Made by a program: the position numbers and the translations under genes. Positions 1-6,591 of a stretch of 10,335 nt of DNA are shown piece by piece. The stretch's first letter is position 1, and each line of letters begins with the position of its first letter. Below the pieces are notes generated by a model. That model saw only the letters and a list, made by a program, of their open reading frames with translations. It had not been told where the DNA came from and did not search any database. Source of the stretch: RPQJ01 sp963714645 (GTDB taxonomy: Bacteria > Pseudomonadota > Gammaproteobacteria > Steroidobacterales > Steroidobacteraceae); assembly GCA_963714645.1 (NCBI GenBank), contig CAVQQX010000041.1, forward strand, positions 1-10,335, read 5' to 3'.

Positions 1-2
1 GC

Positions 3-548
3 TTTTTTTCGCAGCGTGCCGCCGACCGGGACTTCCAGGAGGTGACCGGCGCCGAGATGCTTGCGGGCGCGGCGCCGTACTACGGCACGTTCGAGACGCG
101 CGACGGCAAATACCTGGCGATCGGCGCGATCGAGCCGCAGTTCTACGCCCTGCTGCTCGAGAAGCTCGGTCTCGACGCGAAGTACCGCGCCGCGGGCTTT
201 CCCGCGAGCCGCAGCGGCAATGCGGAGGTGCATGGAGCCATCGCCGCGGCGGTGCGCACGCGCACGCGCGACGAGTGGGCCGAGGTGTTCGAGGGCACGG
301 ACGCGTGCGTCGCGCCGGTGCTGAGCCTCGCGGAGGCCACGCGCCATCCGCACAACGTCGCGCGCGGCACCTTCGTCACCGTCGACGGCGTCGAACAGCA
401 CGCGCCCGCGCCGCGGTTCAGTCGCAGCGCGCCGGAGCCGATCAGGCCGCCACGACCGGCCGGCGCCGACACGGCGGCCGTGCTGCGCGAAGCGGGCTAC
501 ACCGATGCCGAGATCGGGCAACTGCGGGAGAGCGGGGCCCTGGGCTGA
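3..548 (+). CDS. CaiB/BaiF CoA-transferase family protein, alpha-methylacyl-CoA racemase-like (C-terminal part)
   Basis: The frame is open from base 3 to the TGA at 546-548, so the gene begins left of the window and about 181 codons of a family usually 350-400 residues long are visible. The segment GAAPYYGTFETRDGKYLAIG followed by AIEPQFYALLLEKLGL is the recognisable C-terminal core of alpha-methylacyl-CoA racemases. Its Glu in AIEPQFY lies where the family carries a catalytic glutamate; the catalytic His and Asp would lie in the missing N-terminal half. Family members either epimerise 2-methylacyl-CoAs between R and S forms or transfer CoA between acids, in the cytosol. The APYYGTFET and GAIEPQFY wording favours a racemase. 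The GTG at 42 is internal, not a start. A thiolase and a FadB-type enzyme follow on the same strand, which supports a role in feeding branched acyl-CoAs into beta-oxidation. Exact substrate unknown. Confidence 0.85.
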   Translation, partial: FFSQRAADRDFQEVTGAEMLAGAAPYYGTFETRDGKYLAIGAIEPQFYALLLEKLGLDAKYRAAGFPASRSGNAEVHGAIAAAVRTRTRDEWAEVFEGTDACVAPVLSLAEATRHPHNVARGTFVTVDGVEQHAPAPRFSRSAPEPIRPPRPAGADTAAVLREAGYTDAEIGQLRESGALG

Positions 549-570
549 GAGCACGCACCCTGGGCGCCCT

Positions 571-585
571 CCGACCATGGGTCGG
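571..585. promoter_or_regulatory. Perfect 6-bp inverted repeat in the racemase-thiolase gap
   Basis: CCGACC and GGTCGG flank a 3-bp centre (ATG), 23 bases after the racemase-like stop and about 80 bases before the thiolase start. It could be a short operator or a small RNA hairpin. It lacks a T-run, so it is not a classical terminator. I do not recognise it as a known fatty-acid regulator site, and a 6-bp repeat can arise by chance in GC-rich DNA. Confidence 0.25.
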
Positions 586-662
586 TCGCGGCCACGCTGC
601 GGTACTGAGACCGAAAGGCGTCGTCCGGGCAATTCGACCCACTGCATGAAACGGAGCACGCG

Positions 663-1871
663 ATGGCGGACGCTTTGATCTTCGACCACGTACGCACGCC
701 TCGCGGCCGCGGCAAGCCCGACGGCGCGCTGCACGCAATCACCCCGATCCAGCTCGCCGCACAGGCCCTGCAGGCCGTCCGCGACCGCAACGGGCTCGAC
801 ACGAAGCTCCTCGACGACGTCGTGCTCGGCTGTGTCTCGCCGATCGGCGAGCAGGGCGCGAACATCGGCCGCGTCGCCGCGCTGGTGGCCGGTTTCGACG
901 AGAGCGTGCCGGGCCAGCAGTTGAATCGCTTCTGCGCGTCGGGCCTCGAGGCCGTCAACAACGCGGCGGCGCAGGTCATGTCGGGTCAGTCGAACGCCGT
1001 CGTTGCGGGTGGCGTCGAGTCGATGTCGCGGGTGCCGATCGGCGCCGACGGCGGCGCGTGGGTCGCCGACCCGGCGGTCGCGTACCAGACCTACTTCGTG
1101 CCGCAGGGCATCGGCGCCGACCTGATCGCGACGCTCGACGGGTATTCGCGCGCCGACGTCGATGCCTACGCCGTCGAGAGCCAGCGACGCGCCGCGGCCG
1201 CCTGGCAGGGCGGCCGGTTCGCGAAATCCGTGGTCCCGGTCAAGGACGTGCTCGGCCGCGTGGTGCTCGACCGCGACGAGCACATGCGCCCCGACGCGAC
1301 GCTCGAGAGCCTCGCCGGCCTCAAGCCTGCGTTCCAGGCGATGGGCGGGCAGGCCGGCTTCGACGCGGTGGCGCAGCTGCGCTACCCGCAGGTCGACCAG
1401 GTGAACCACGTGCACACCGCCGCAAACTCGAGCGGCATCGTCGACGGCGCGGCCGGCGTGCTGATCGGCAACAAGCGCTTCGCGAAGAAAACCGGCCTCG
1501 AGCCGCGCGCGCGGGTGCGGGCCTTCACCTCGATCGGCAGCGAGCCCACGATCATGTTGACCGGCCCCGCGCTGGTCACGCGCAAGCTGCTGAAGCGCGC
1601 AGGGATGACCACCGGGGACATCGACCTGTTCGAGATCAACGAGGCGTTCGCCTCGGTCGTGTTGCGCTTCATGCGCGCGATGGACCTGCCGCACGAAAAG
1701 GTGAACGTGAACGGCGGTGCGATTGCCATGGGACACCCGCTGGGCGCGACCGGCGCGATGATCGCGGGGATCGTGCTGGACGAGCTCGAGCGCCGCGACC
1801 TCAACGTCGCCCTCGTCACGCTCTGCGTCGGCGCCGGCATGGGGACGGCGACGATCATCGAGCGCGTCTGA
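663..1871 (+). CDS. Acetyl-CoA C-acyltransferase (thiolase, FadA/FadI/AtoB family)
   Basis: A complete 402-residue thiolase, the usual length for this family. It cleaves a 3-ketoacyl-CoA with CoA to acetyl-CoA (or propionyl-CoA) and a shortened acyl-CoA, the last step of beta-oxidation, or runs in reverse for acetoacetyl-CoA synthesis. All catalytic signatures are visible: the nucleophile Cys91 in LNRFCASGLEAVN, NEAFA at 326-330, His358 in GGAIAMGHPLGATG, and Cys388 in LCVGAGMGTA. The start ATG at 663 follows an ACGGAG-type ribosome site a few bases upstream, and the N-terminus reads directly into the conserved VRTPRG motif. It lies 28 bases upstream of the FadB-type gene on the same strand, so the two are very likely co-transcribed and work in sequence on the same acyl-CoAs. 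The order is thiolase first, the reverse of E. coli fadBA. Chain-length preference cannot be read from the sequence. Confidence 0.95.
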   Translation: MADALIFDHVRTPRGRGKPDGALHAITPIQLAAQALQAVRDRNGLDTKLLDDVVLGCVSPIGEQGANIGRVAALVAGFDESVPGQQLNRFCASGLEAVNNAAAQVMSGQSNAVVAGGVESMSRVPIGADGGAWVADPAVAYQTYFVPQGIGADLIATLDGYSRADVDAYAVESQRRAAAAWQGGRFAKSVVPVKDVLGRVVLDRDEHMRPDATLESLAGLKPAFQAMGGQAGFDAVAQLRYPQVDQVNHVHTAANSSGIVDGAAGVLIGNKRFAKKTGLEPRARVRAFTSIGSEPTIMLTGPALVTRKLLKRAGMTTGDIDLFEINEAFASVVLRFMRAMDLPHEKVNVNGGAIAMGHPLGATGAMIAGIVLDELERRDLNVALVTLCVGAGMGTATIIERV

Positions 1872-1899
1872 GGCGCTCCGGCGAACAGGAAGACACCGG

Positions 1900-4077
1900 A
1901 TGTCGAAGCACTTCACGCTGGCCGTCGACACCGACGGCATCGCCCTGATCACGATGGACAGCCCGGGCCGTTCGATGAACGTGTTCGCGCCCGAGGTCGA
2001 GGCCGAGTTGATCCAGGTGGTCGAGCGGGTGGTCGCCGACCCGGCCGTGCGCGGCGCGATCGTGACCTCGGGCAAGTCGAGCTTCATCGCGGGCTACGAC
2101 CTGACCGAGTTCCTGAGCAATTTCGGCCCGCACGAGCGCGCGGCGGCCGCGTACGAACGCTTCGTCGTCTTCCCGAAGCTGCTGCGACGGATCGAGACCT
2201 GCGGCAAGCCGTTCGTCGCGGCCATCAACGGGCTGGCGCTCGGTGGCGGCCTGGAGCTGTGCCTCGCGTGCCACCACCGCGTGATTGCCGACGATCCGAA
2301 AACCTTCGTGGGCCTGCCCGAGGTGAAGGTCGGCCTGCTGCCGGGCGGCGGCGGGACGCAGCGCCTGCCGCGCCTGATCGGCATCGCGGCCTCGCTGCCC
2401 TGGCTGCTCGAGGGCGGCAACATTTCCGCCGGCGAGGCGAAGAAGCTCGGACTGGTGCACGAGGTCGTTCCGCCCGCGGAGTTGATCGCGGCGGCCCGAC
2501 GTTGGCTGCTCGGCTCACCGTGTGCCGTGCAGCCCTGGGACCAGAAGGGATTCAAAGTGCCCGGCGGCGTCGCGTTCGTGAACGCGGCGGTGACGCAGAC
2601 GTTCTCCGGCGCGGCCGCGCTGGTCGCGAAGAGGACGCTGCACAACTATCCGGCGCCCGCGGCGATCCTGTCGTGCGTGTATGAAGGCACGCTGCTGCCC
2701 ATCGACCGAGGCCTCGACGTCGAGGCCAAGTATTTCGCGACGCTGGTGACCGGCGCGGTCTCGCGCAACCTGATCCGGACGATGTTCGTGAACAAGGGGC
2801 TCGCCGGGAAGCTCGCGGCCCGTCCGGAAGGGGTGCCGAAGTCGCAGGTGAGGAAGCTCGGCATCCTCGGCGCCGGGATGATGGGCGCCGGCATCGCCTA
2901 CGTCTCGGCCCTCGCCCGCATCGACGTGGTGCTGCTCGATTCCACGCTCGAGCTCGCGCAGAAGGGCAAGGCTTGCTCCGCGAAGCTTCTGGCGAAGGAC
3001 GTAGAGAAGGGGCGCCGCACGCCGCCCGAGGTCGACGCGATCCTCGCTCGCATCGAGCCCACCACGGATTACGCGCGGCTCGCGGGCGCGGACCTCGTGA
3101 TCGAGGCCGTCTTCGAGCAGCGCGCCATCAAGGCCGACGTCACGCAGAAGGCCGAGGCGGTGATCCCGGCGACGGCGATCTTCGCGAGCAACACCTCGAC
3201 GCTGCCGATCACCGGCCTCGCCAGGGCGTCGCAGCGGCCGAAGAACTTCATCGGCATCCACTTCTTCTCGCCCGTGGAGAAGATGCCGCTGGTCGAGATC
3301 GTCGTCGGCAAGCAGTCGAGCGAGGAGACGATCGCGCGCGCGCTCGACTACGTCGGCCAGCTCCGCAAGACGCCGATCGTGGTGAACGACAGCCGCGGCT
3401 TCTACACGAGCCGCTGCTTCGGTACCTACACGGCCGAAGGGCAGGCGATGCTCGCCGAGGGCATCGACCCACGGCTGATCGAAGGCGCGGGCCGGCTCGC
3501 CGGCATGCCGGTGGGTCCGCTCGCGGTCAGCGACGAGGTCAGCCTCGAACTGCAGTACAAGGTGATGTCGCAGTCGCGCGAGGACCTCGGCGCGAAGTAC
3601 AAGGAGCCGAAGTCCTGGCCGGTGGTGCGCCACTTCGTCGAGGACCTGAAGCGACTGGGTCGCAAGAGCGGCGCGGGCTTCTACGATTACCCGGCCGACG
3701 GCCGCAAGCGCCTCTGGCCCGGCCTCGCGCAGGAGTTCCCGCCGCTCGAGCAGCAGCCGTCGGTCGAGGAACTGAAGACGCGCCTGCTCTACATCCAGGC
3801 GCTCGAAGCGGCGCGTTGCCACGAGGAAGGCGTGCTGCGCAGTGTCCACGAGGCCGACCTCGGCTCGATCCTGGGCTGGGGCTTCCCCGCCTGGACGGGC
3901 GGCACGCTGAGCTTCATCGATACGGTCGGTGCGGCCAGGTTCGTCGCCGAGTGCAAGCGCCTGCAGAAGCGCCACGGCGAACGATTCAAGCCGACGCGCG
4001 GCCTGCTGGCGCTGGCGCAGTCGGGCGGCAGCTATTACGGAGCGGCGGCACAGGCCGCCGCGGCCAAGGCATCCTGA
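1900..4077 (+). CDS. FadB/FadJ-type bifunctional enoyl-CoA hydratase / 3-hydroxyacyl-CoA dehydrogenase
   Basis: A complete 725-residue two-domain enzyme, close to E. coli FadB (729) and FadJ (714). Residues about 1-190 are a crotonase domain with oxyanion-hole motif FIAGYDL (62-68), Glu119 in ALGGGLEL and Glu141 in GLPEVKVGLLPGGGGTQRLP, so both hydratase glutamates are present. From about 318 follows the NAD-binding dehydrogenase domain with GAGMMG (324-329), then SNTSTLPIT with Ser430-Asn431, and the His454/Glu466 pair in GIHFFSPVEKMPLVEIV. The C-terminal dehydrogenase domain runs to the end. The equivalent of the conserved Asn in the GF-x-x-N-R motif is Ser504 (RGFYTSRCFG). It hydrates trans-2-enoyl-CoA and oxidises the L-3-hydroxyacyl-CoA with NAD+. 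AGGAAG ahead of ATG 1900 supports this start. The upstream thiolase is its expected partner. Whether it is orthologous to FadB or FadJ is not decided here. Confidence 0.95.
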   Translation: MSKHFTLAVDTDGIALITMDSPGRSMNVFAPEVEAELIQVVERVVADPAVRGAIVTSGKSSFIAGYDLTEFLSNFGPHERAAAAYERFVVFPKLLRRIETCGKPFVAAINGLALGGGLELCLACHHRVIADDPKTFVGLPEVKVGLLPGGGGTQRLPRLIGIAASLPWLLEGGNISAGEAKKLGLVHEVVPPAELIAAARRWLLGSPCAVQPWDQKGFKVPGGVAFVNAAVTQTFSGAAALVAKRTLHNYPAPAAILSCVYEGTLLPIDRGLDVEAKYFATLVTGAVSRNLIRTMFVNKGLAGKLAARPEGVPKSQVRKLGILGAGMMGAGIAYVSALARIDVVLLDSTLELAQKGKACSAKLLAKDVEKGRRTPPEVDAILARIEPTTDYARLAGADLVIEAVFEQRAIKADVTQKAEAVIPATAIFASNTSTLPITGLARASQRPKNFIGIHFFSPVEKMPLVEIVVGKQSSEETIARALDYVGQLRKTPIVVNDSRGFYTSRCFGTYTAEGQAMLAEGIDPRLIEGAGRLAGMPVGPLAVSDEVSLELQYKVMSQSREDLGAKYKEPKSWPVVRHFVEDLKRLGRKSGAGFYDYPADGRKRLWPGLAQEFPPLEQQPSVEELKTRLLYIQALEAARCHEEGVLRSVHEADLGSILGWGFPAWTGGTLSFIDTVGAARFVAECKRLQKRHGERFKPTRGLLALAQSGGSYYGAAAQAAAAKAS

Positions 4078-4099
4078 GAGACGATCGGGGGTCACGCGC

Positions 4100-4876
4100 A
4101 TGGGCGTCGTACTGGTTGAAAGGCGCGGCCGCGTCGCGATCCTGACGCTGAACCGTCCCGCAGCACTCAACGGGCTCGACGACGAGCTGCGTCTGGCGAT
4201 CAAGCGCGAACTCGAGGCCGCGGCTGCGGACGACACCGTTGGGGTCGTGGTGCTGACCGGGGCCGGGCGAGGCTTTTCGGCGGGCGCCGACCTGAAAGCG
4301 GCCACGTTCGTGAGCGGGGCCGAAGTCGAGCGGCAGATCAACGAAGAGTACGGTGGTGCCATCCGCGCCATCGCCCGCATGCCGAAGCCGGTCGTTGCGG
4401 CCGTCAACGGGTTCGTCACCGGAATCGCCGCGTCCTACGTGTTGGCCTGCGACCTGGTGGTCATGGCCGAGCAGGCCTTCTTCCAGGTGCCTTTCCAGAG
4501 GATCGGCTTGGTCCCGGACGGTGGCATGACCTGGCTGCTCACCGAGCGGATCGGACATCGCCTGGCGTTCGAGATCGCGGTGAGCGGCGACCGTGTGCCT
4601 GCCGCGCGCTGTCTGGAGTGGGGCCTGGTCAACCGGGTCGTGCCGGAGTCGGACGTGCTCGAGAACGCGGTCGCGTGGGCCACCGAGCTCAGCGTCGCGG
4701 CACCAATGGCGTTGCGGCTCCTCAAGCAGATGCTGCGCGCGGCACCGGCACTCGGATTGGAAAAGACCATCCAGGCCGAGGCACAGCTGCAGTCGCAGTG
4801 CATCGACAGCCAGGACTTCCGCGAGGGCGTCGCGGCGTTCCGCGACAAGCGGACGCCGAAGTTCAGCGGCCGGTAG
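4100..4876 (+). CDS. Enoyl-CoA hydratase/isomerase family protein, PaaG-like isomerase
   Basis: A 258-residue crotonase-fold protein, normal length for the family. The frame is open further upstream into the preceding gene, but ATG 4100 gives the canonical N-terminus (VLVERRGRVAILTLNRP) with a G-rich stretch before it, only 22 bases after the FadB-type stop, so it probably belongs to the same operon. The oxyanion motif FSAGADL is at 59-65. Where hydratases carry their first glutamate there is Ser112 (GFVTGIAASYVLACD), and where they carry the second there is a Phe (FQVPFQRIG). Instead Asp140 in IGLVPDGGMTWLL matches the acid/base aspartate of PaaG-type isomerases, and the end, REGVAAFRDKRTPKFSG, also resembles PaaG. 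It therefore more likely shifts a double bond (delta3/delta2-enoyl-CoA or ring-type isomerisation) than adds water. No other phenylacetate genes are visible, so a phenylacetate role is not supported. Confidence 0.85.
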   Translation: MGVVLVERRGRVAILTLNRPAALNGLDDELRLAIKRELEAAAADDTVGVVVLTGAGRGFSAGADLKAATFVSGAEVERQINEEYGGAIRAIARMPKPVVAAVNGFVTGIAASYVLACDLVVMAEQAFFQVPFQRIGLVPDGGMTWLLTERIGHRLAFEIAVSGDRVPAARCLEWGLVNRVVPESDVLENAVAWATELSVAAPMALRLLKQMLRAAPALGLEKTIQAEAQLQSQCIDSQDFREGVAAFRDKRTPKFSGR

Positions 4877-5022
4877 GTTGCGTGCGCCGGTCTGCGCAGG
4901 GCCCTCGATGAACGCGAGCGCGGAGCCCCTCACCCCGGCACTCGAGTCGGCCACGACGCCGATGCGCGCCGAACGCCGGTAACCTCCATGGGGACCGCTG
5001 CTCAGGGGGTCGAGGGGCCGTG

Positions 5023-5031
5023 TGCTAGAGT
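5023..5031 (+). promoter_or_regulatory. Putative extended -10 promoter element for lpxC
   Basis: TGC followed by TAGAGT at 5026-5031 fits an extended -10 box (4 of 6 to TATAAT with the TGn extension), 29 bases before the lpxC ATG. No convincing -35 hexamer is seen at the right distance, as is common for extended -10 promoters. The 184-base gap 4877-5060 between the isomerase gene and lpxC holds nothing else that I recognise. An independent promoter would be expected, because the upstream cluster is catabolic and lpxC is essential. Confidence 0.45.
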
Positions 5032-5060
5032 GCGCCGCCATAGTCGGCCGTCCGCGGATA

Positions 5061-5969
5061 ATGTTGCAGCAGCGCACCCTCAAGAACTCGATCCGGGCGA
5101 CCGGCGTGGGTCTGCACAGCGGGAAGAAGGTGCTGATGGTGCTGCGCCCGGCCCCGGCGAATTCCGGGATCGTCTTCCGCCGGACCGACCTGGACCCGCT
5201 CGTCGACATCCCCGCCAGGGCTGGCAATGTCAGCCAGACGACGCTCGGAACCAGCCTGACCGAAGGCACGGCCACGGTCTCGACCGTCGAGCACCTGATG
5301 TCGGCGCTCGCCGGGCTCGGCATCGACAACCTCGTGGTCGAGCTGAGCGCGGGAGAAGTGCCGATCATGGACGGCAGCGCGGCACCGTTCGTGTTCCTGC
5401 TGCAGTCGGCCGGGATCGAGGAGCAGAACGCCGCGAAGCGTTTCGTGCGTATCAAGAAGGCGATCCGCGTCGAGGACGGCGACAAGTGGGCGCGCTTCGA
5501 GCCTTACGACGGTTTCAAGGTGAATTTTGCAATCGAGTTCGACCACCCGGTGTTCAAGCGCCGCTCGCAGGCTGCGTCGATGGAGTTCTCGACGACGACG
5601 TTCCTGCGCGAGGTGAGCCGCGCCCGTACGTTCGGCTTCATGCGCGACCTCGAGTACATGCGCGCCCGCAACCTGGCGCTCGGCGGCAACCTCGACAACG
5701 CAATCGTGCTCGACGACTACCGGATCCTGAACGAGGACGGGCTGCGCTACGAAGACGAATTCGTGAAGCACAAGATCCTCGACGCGATCGGCGACCTCTA
5801 CCTGCTCGGCCACAGCCTCATCGGCGAGTTCAGCGGCTACAAGTCCGGTCACGCGCTCAACAACCGGCTGCTGCGCACGCTGATCGCCGACGCCGCGGCG
5901 TGGGAAGAGGTGACGTACGCGACCCCGCAGGAGTCGCCGATCAGCTATTTGGCCGCGCCGGCGATGTAA
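5061..5969 (+). CDS. lpxC: UDP-3-O-acyl-N-acetylglucosamine deacetylase LpxC
   Basis: A complete 302-residue LpxC (E. coli 305). It is the zinc-dependent cytosolic enzyme that removes acetate from UDP-3-O-acyl-GlcNAc, the committed step of lipid A synthesis. Visible signatures: the N-terminus QRTLKNSIRATGVGLHSGKK, Glu77-His78 in STVEHLMSALAGLGIDN, the PIMDGSAAPFVFLL block at 101-114, RARTFGFMRD, and His237 and Asp241 in EDEFVKHKILDAIGDL, which with His78 are the zinc ligands. His264 in YKSGHALNN is the catalytic histidine. Each is one residue lower than in E. coli. The frame extends upstream to a GTG at 5022, but ATG 5061 gives the conserved N-terminus and the longer start would overlap the likely -10 box. 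The gene is followed by a repeat element rather than another gene on the same strand. It is normally next to ftsZ; here a beta-oxidation cluster precedes it. Confidence 0.97.
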   Translation: MLQQRTLKNSIRATGVGLHSGKKVLMVLRPAPANSGIVFRRTDLDPLVDIPARAGNVSQTTLGTSLTEGTATVSTVEHLMSALAGLGIDNLVVELSAGEVPIMDGSAAPFVFLLQSAGIEEQNAAKRFVRIKKAIRVEDGDKWARFEPYDGFKVNFAIEFDHPVFKRRSQAASMEFSTTTFLREVSRARTFGFMRDLEYMRARNLALGGNLDNAIVLDDYRILNEDGLRYEDEFVKHKILDAIGDLYLLGHSLIGEFSGYKSGHALNNRLLRTLIADAAAWEEVTYATPQESPISYLAAPAM

Positions 5970-5973
5970 GAAG

Positions 5974-6108
5974 CGAATGGTGAATGGTGATCAGTCATCA
6001 GTGATCAGTGATCGGTGATCGGTGATCGGTGTTTACTGCATCGCGGAGAAGGGCCGTTTCAGTCCCGTTCTTGCCATTCACTGCGCCCCAATCACTGCTC
6101 CCCATTCA
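5974..6108. repeat. Heptanucleotide-repeat element A (inverted arms)
   Basis: The left arm, 5974-6029, is eight head-to-tail 7-bp units: two of the TGAATGG type, then TGATCAG and TGATCGG variants, the last three identical. The right arm, 6074-6108, holds units of opposite orientation at a strict 14-base spacing: CCATTCA (6074), CCAATCA (6088) and CCATTCA (6102), alternating with CTGCGCC and CTGCTCC. The central 44 bases are unrelated. The element starts right after the lpxC stop and runs into the 3' end of the minus-strand DUF721 gene, supplying that gene's last codons and stop. It could fold back partly in RNA and act as a boundary between the convergent genes. Element B after the peptidase gene shares its TGAATGG/CYATTCA units. 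No transposase or typical IS ends are seen. Confidence 0.75.
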
Positions 6109-6421
6109 CGTCCCGTCCCCTGACCTTCACCCTGACCTTCCCGATCTCAGGCTCGCCGGTGGCGTGCAGGCGCGCCTTGAGGGCTTCGGCGCCATAGCGC
6201 ACGCGCGGCGTCCAGGCCGCGGAATCCATGATCACGACCAGGTCGGCGCCCCGCCGGGACGCCGAGACCAGATGGGGCCTCAGGGGTTCGGACAATTCAG
6301 CCCGCACCCGGTCGGTGAGGGAGCCGGCCGCGGCGGCGCGCTTCGCCAGGTGCTGTAGGCGGGGTGTCGAATCGCCGAAGAGGGGCCGAAGAGTGGTTTG
6401 AGTCGGTCGGCCATTACTCAA
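6092..6421 (-). CDS. dciA: DUF721/DciA family protein, start unclear and possibly disrupted
   Basis: A minus-strand frame encoding a DUF721 (DciA-like) domain. With the TTG at 6421 as start the product has 109 residues; the hallmark DSAAWTPRVRY sits at 66-76, preceded by LSEPLRPHLVSASRRGADLV and followed by a charged C-terminal VRVKVRGRD. DciA proteins interact with the replicative helicase DnaB and replace DnaC-type loaders in most bacteria. The start is uncertain: no in-frame ATG precedes the domain, only TTG at 6421 and a farther TTG at 6502, neither with a good ribosome site. An ATG at 6414 is out of frame but would be in frame if one copy of an 11-bp duplication (6374-6395) were removed. 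The last five codons and the TGA lie inside repeat element A. The gene is divergent from the M23 peptidase gene. It may be functional from TTG, or a recently broken gene. Confidence 0.7.
   Translation of the reverse strand: MSNGRPTQTTLRPLFGDSTPRLQHLAKRAAAAGSLTDRVRAELSEPLRPHLVSASRRGADLVVIMDSAAWTPRVRYGAEALKARLHATGEPEIGKVRVKVRGRDVNGEQ
6374..6395. repeat. 11-bp near-perfect tandem duplication inside dciA
   Basis: GCCGAAGAGGG (6374-6384) is followed directly by GCCGAAGAGTG (6385-6395), 10 of 11 bases identical. On the minus strand these are CACTCTTCGGC then CCCTCTTCGGC near the 5' end of the DUF721 gene. Removing either copy joins the ATG at 6414 to the domain frame and gives the N-terminus MADRLKPLFGDSTPRL. 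Confidence 0.8.
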
Positions 6422-6591
6422 ATTAAATTTAGAAAGACAGGATTGGATTTGCCATCCGGGCGGCGGCTCGGCATAGTTTGACGCTTCCGTGACACGACGC
6501 AACGCCCCCGCGCGCGGGCCGGGACCGTCGGGTTTTTTCTCGGCGAGGCCCCCTTGGTCGGACGGGCAACCATGATCGGACTCCAGGCGGC

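Noticed and set aside
3929..4099. Longer start for the isomerase gene reaching back into the FadB-type gene
   Set aside because: The added residues are Arg/Ser-rich readthrough of the upstream gene in another frame; the family N-terminus begins at ATG 4100.
2515..4419. A 634-codon minus-strand open frame across the FadB-type gene and the isomerase
   Set aside because: It is antisense to two conserved enzymes, has no recognisable domain and is rich in Arg, Leu and Asp as a codon-bias shadow.
4908..4982. A 24-codon plus-strand open frame in the gap before lpxC
   Set aside because: It has no ribosome site of note, no recognisable sequence and is easily expected by chance.
5022..5060. Alternative lpxC start at GTG 5022
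   Set aside because: It would add 13 residues absent from LpxC proteins and overlap the probable -10 box; ATG 5061 gives the conserved N-terminus.
3986..5485. A 499-codon minus-strand open frame spanning the isomerase-lpxC junction
   Set aside because: It crosses two well-supported plus-strand genes and the promoter gap, and shows no protein family features.
5974..6108. Possible CRISPR array
   Set aside because: Units are only 7 bp and contiguous, with no 25-40 bp repeats, no unique spacers and no cas genes.
6507..6538. Possible rho-independent terminator: palindrome CCCGCGCGCGGG (6507-6518) and a T6 run (6533-6538)
   Set aside because: The T-run starts 14 bases after a short palindrome, so the geometry is wrong, and no plus-strand gene ends nearby.
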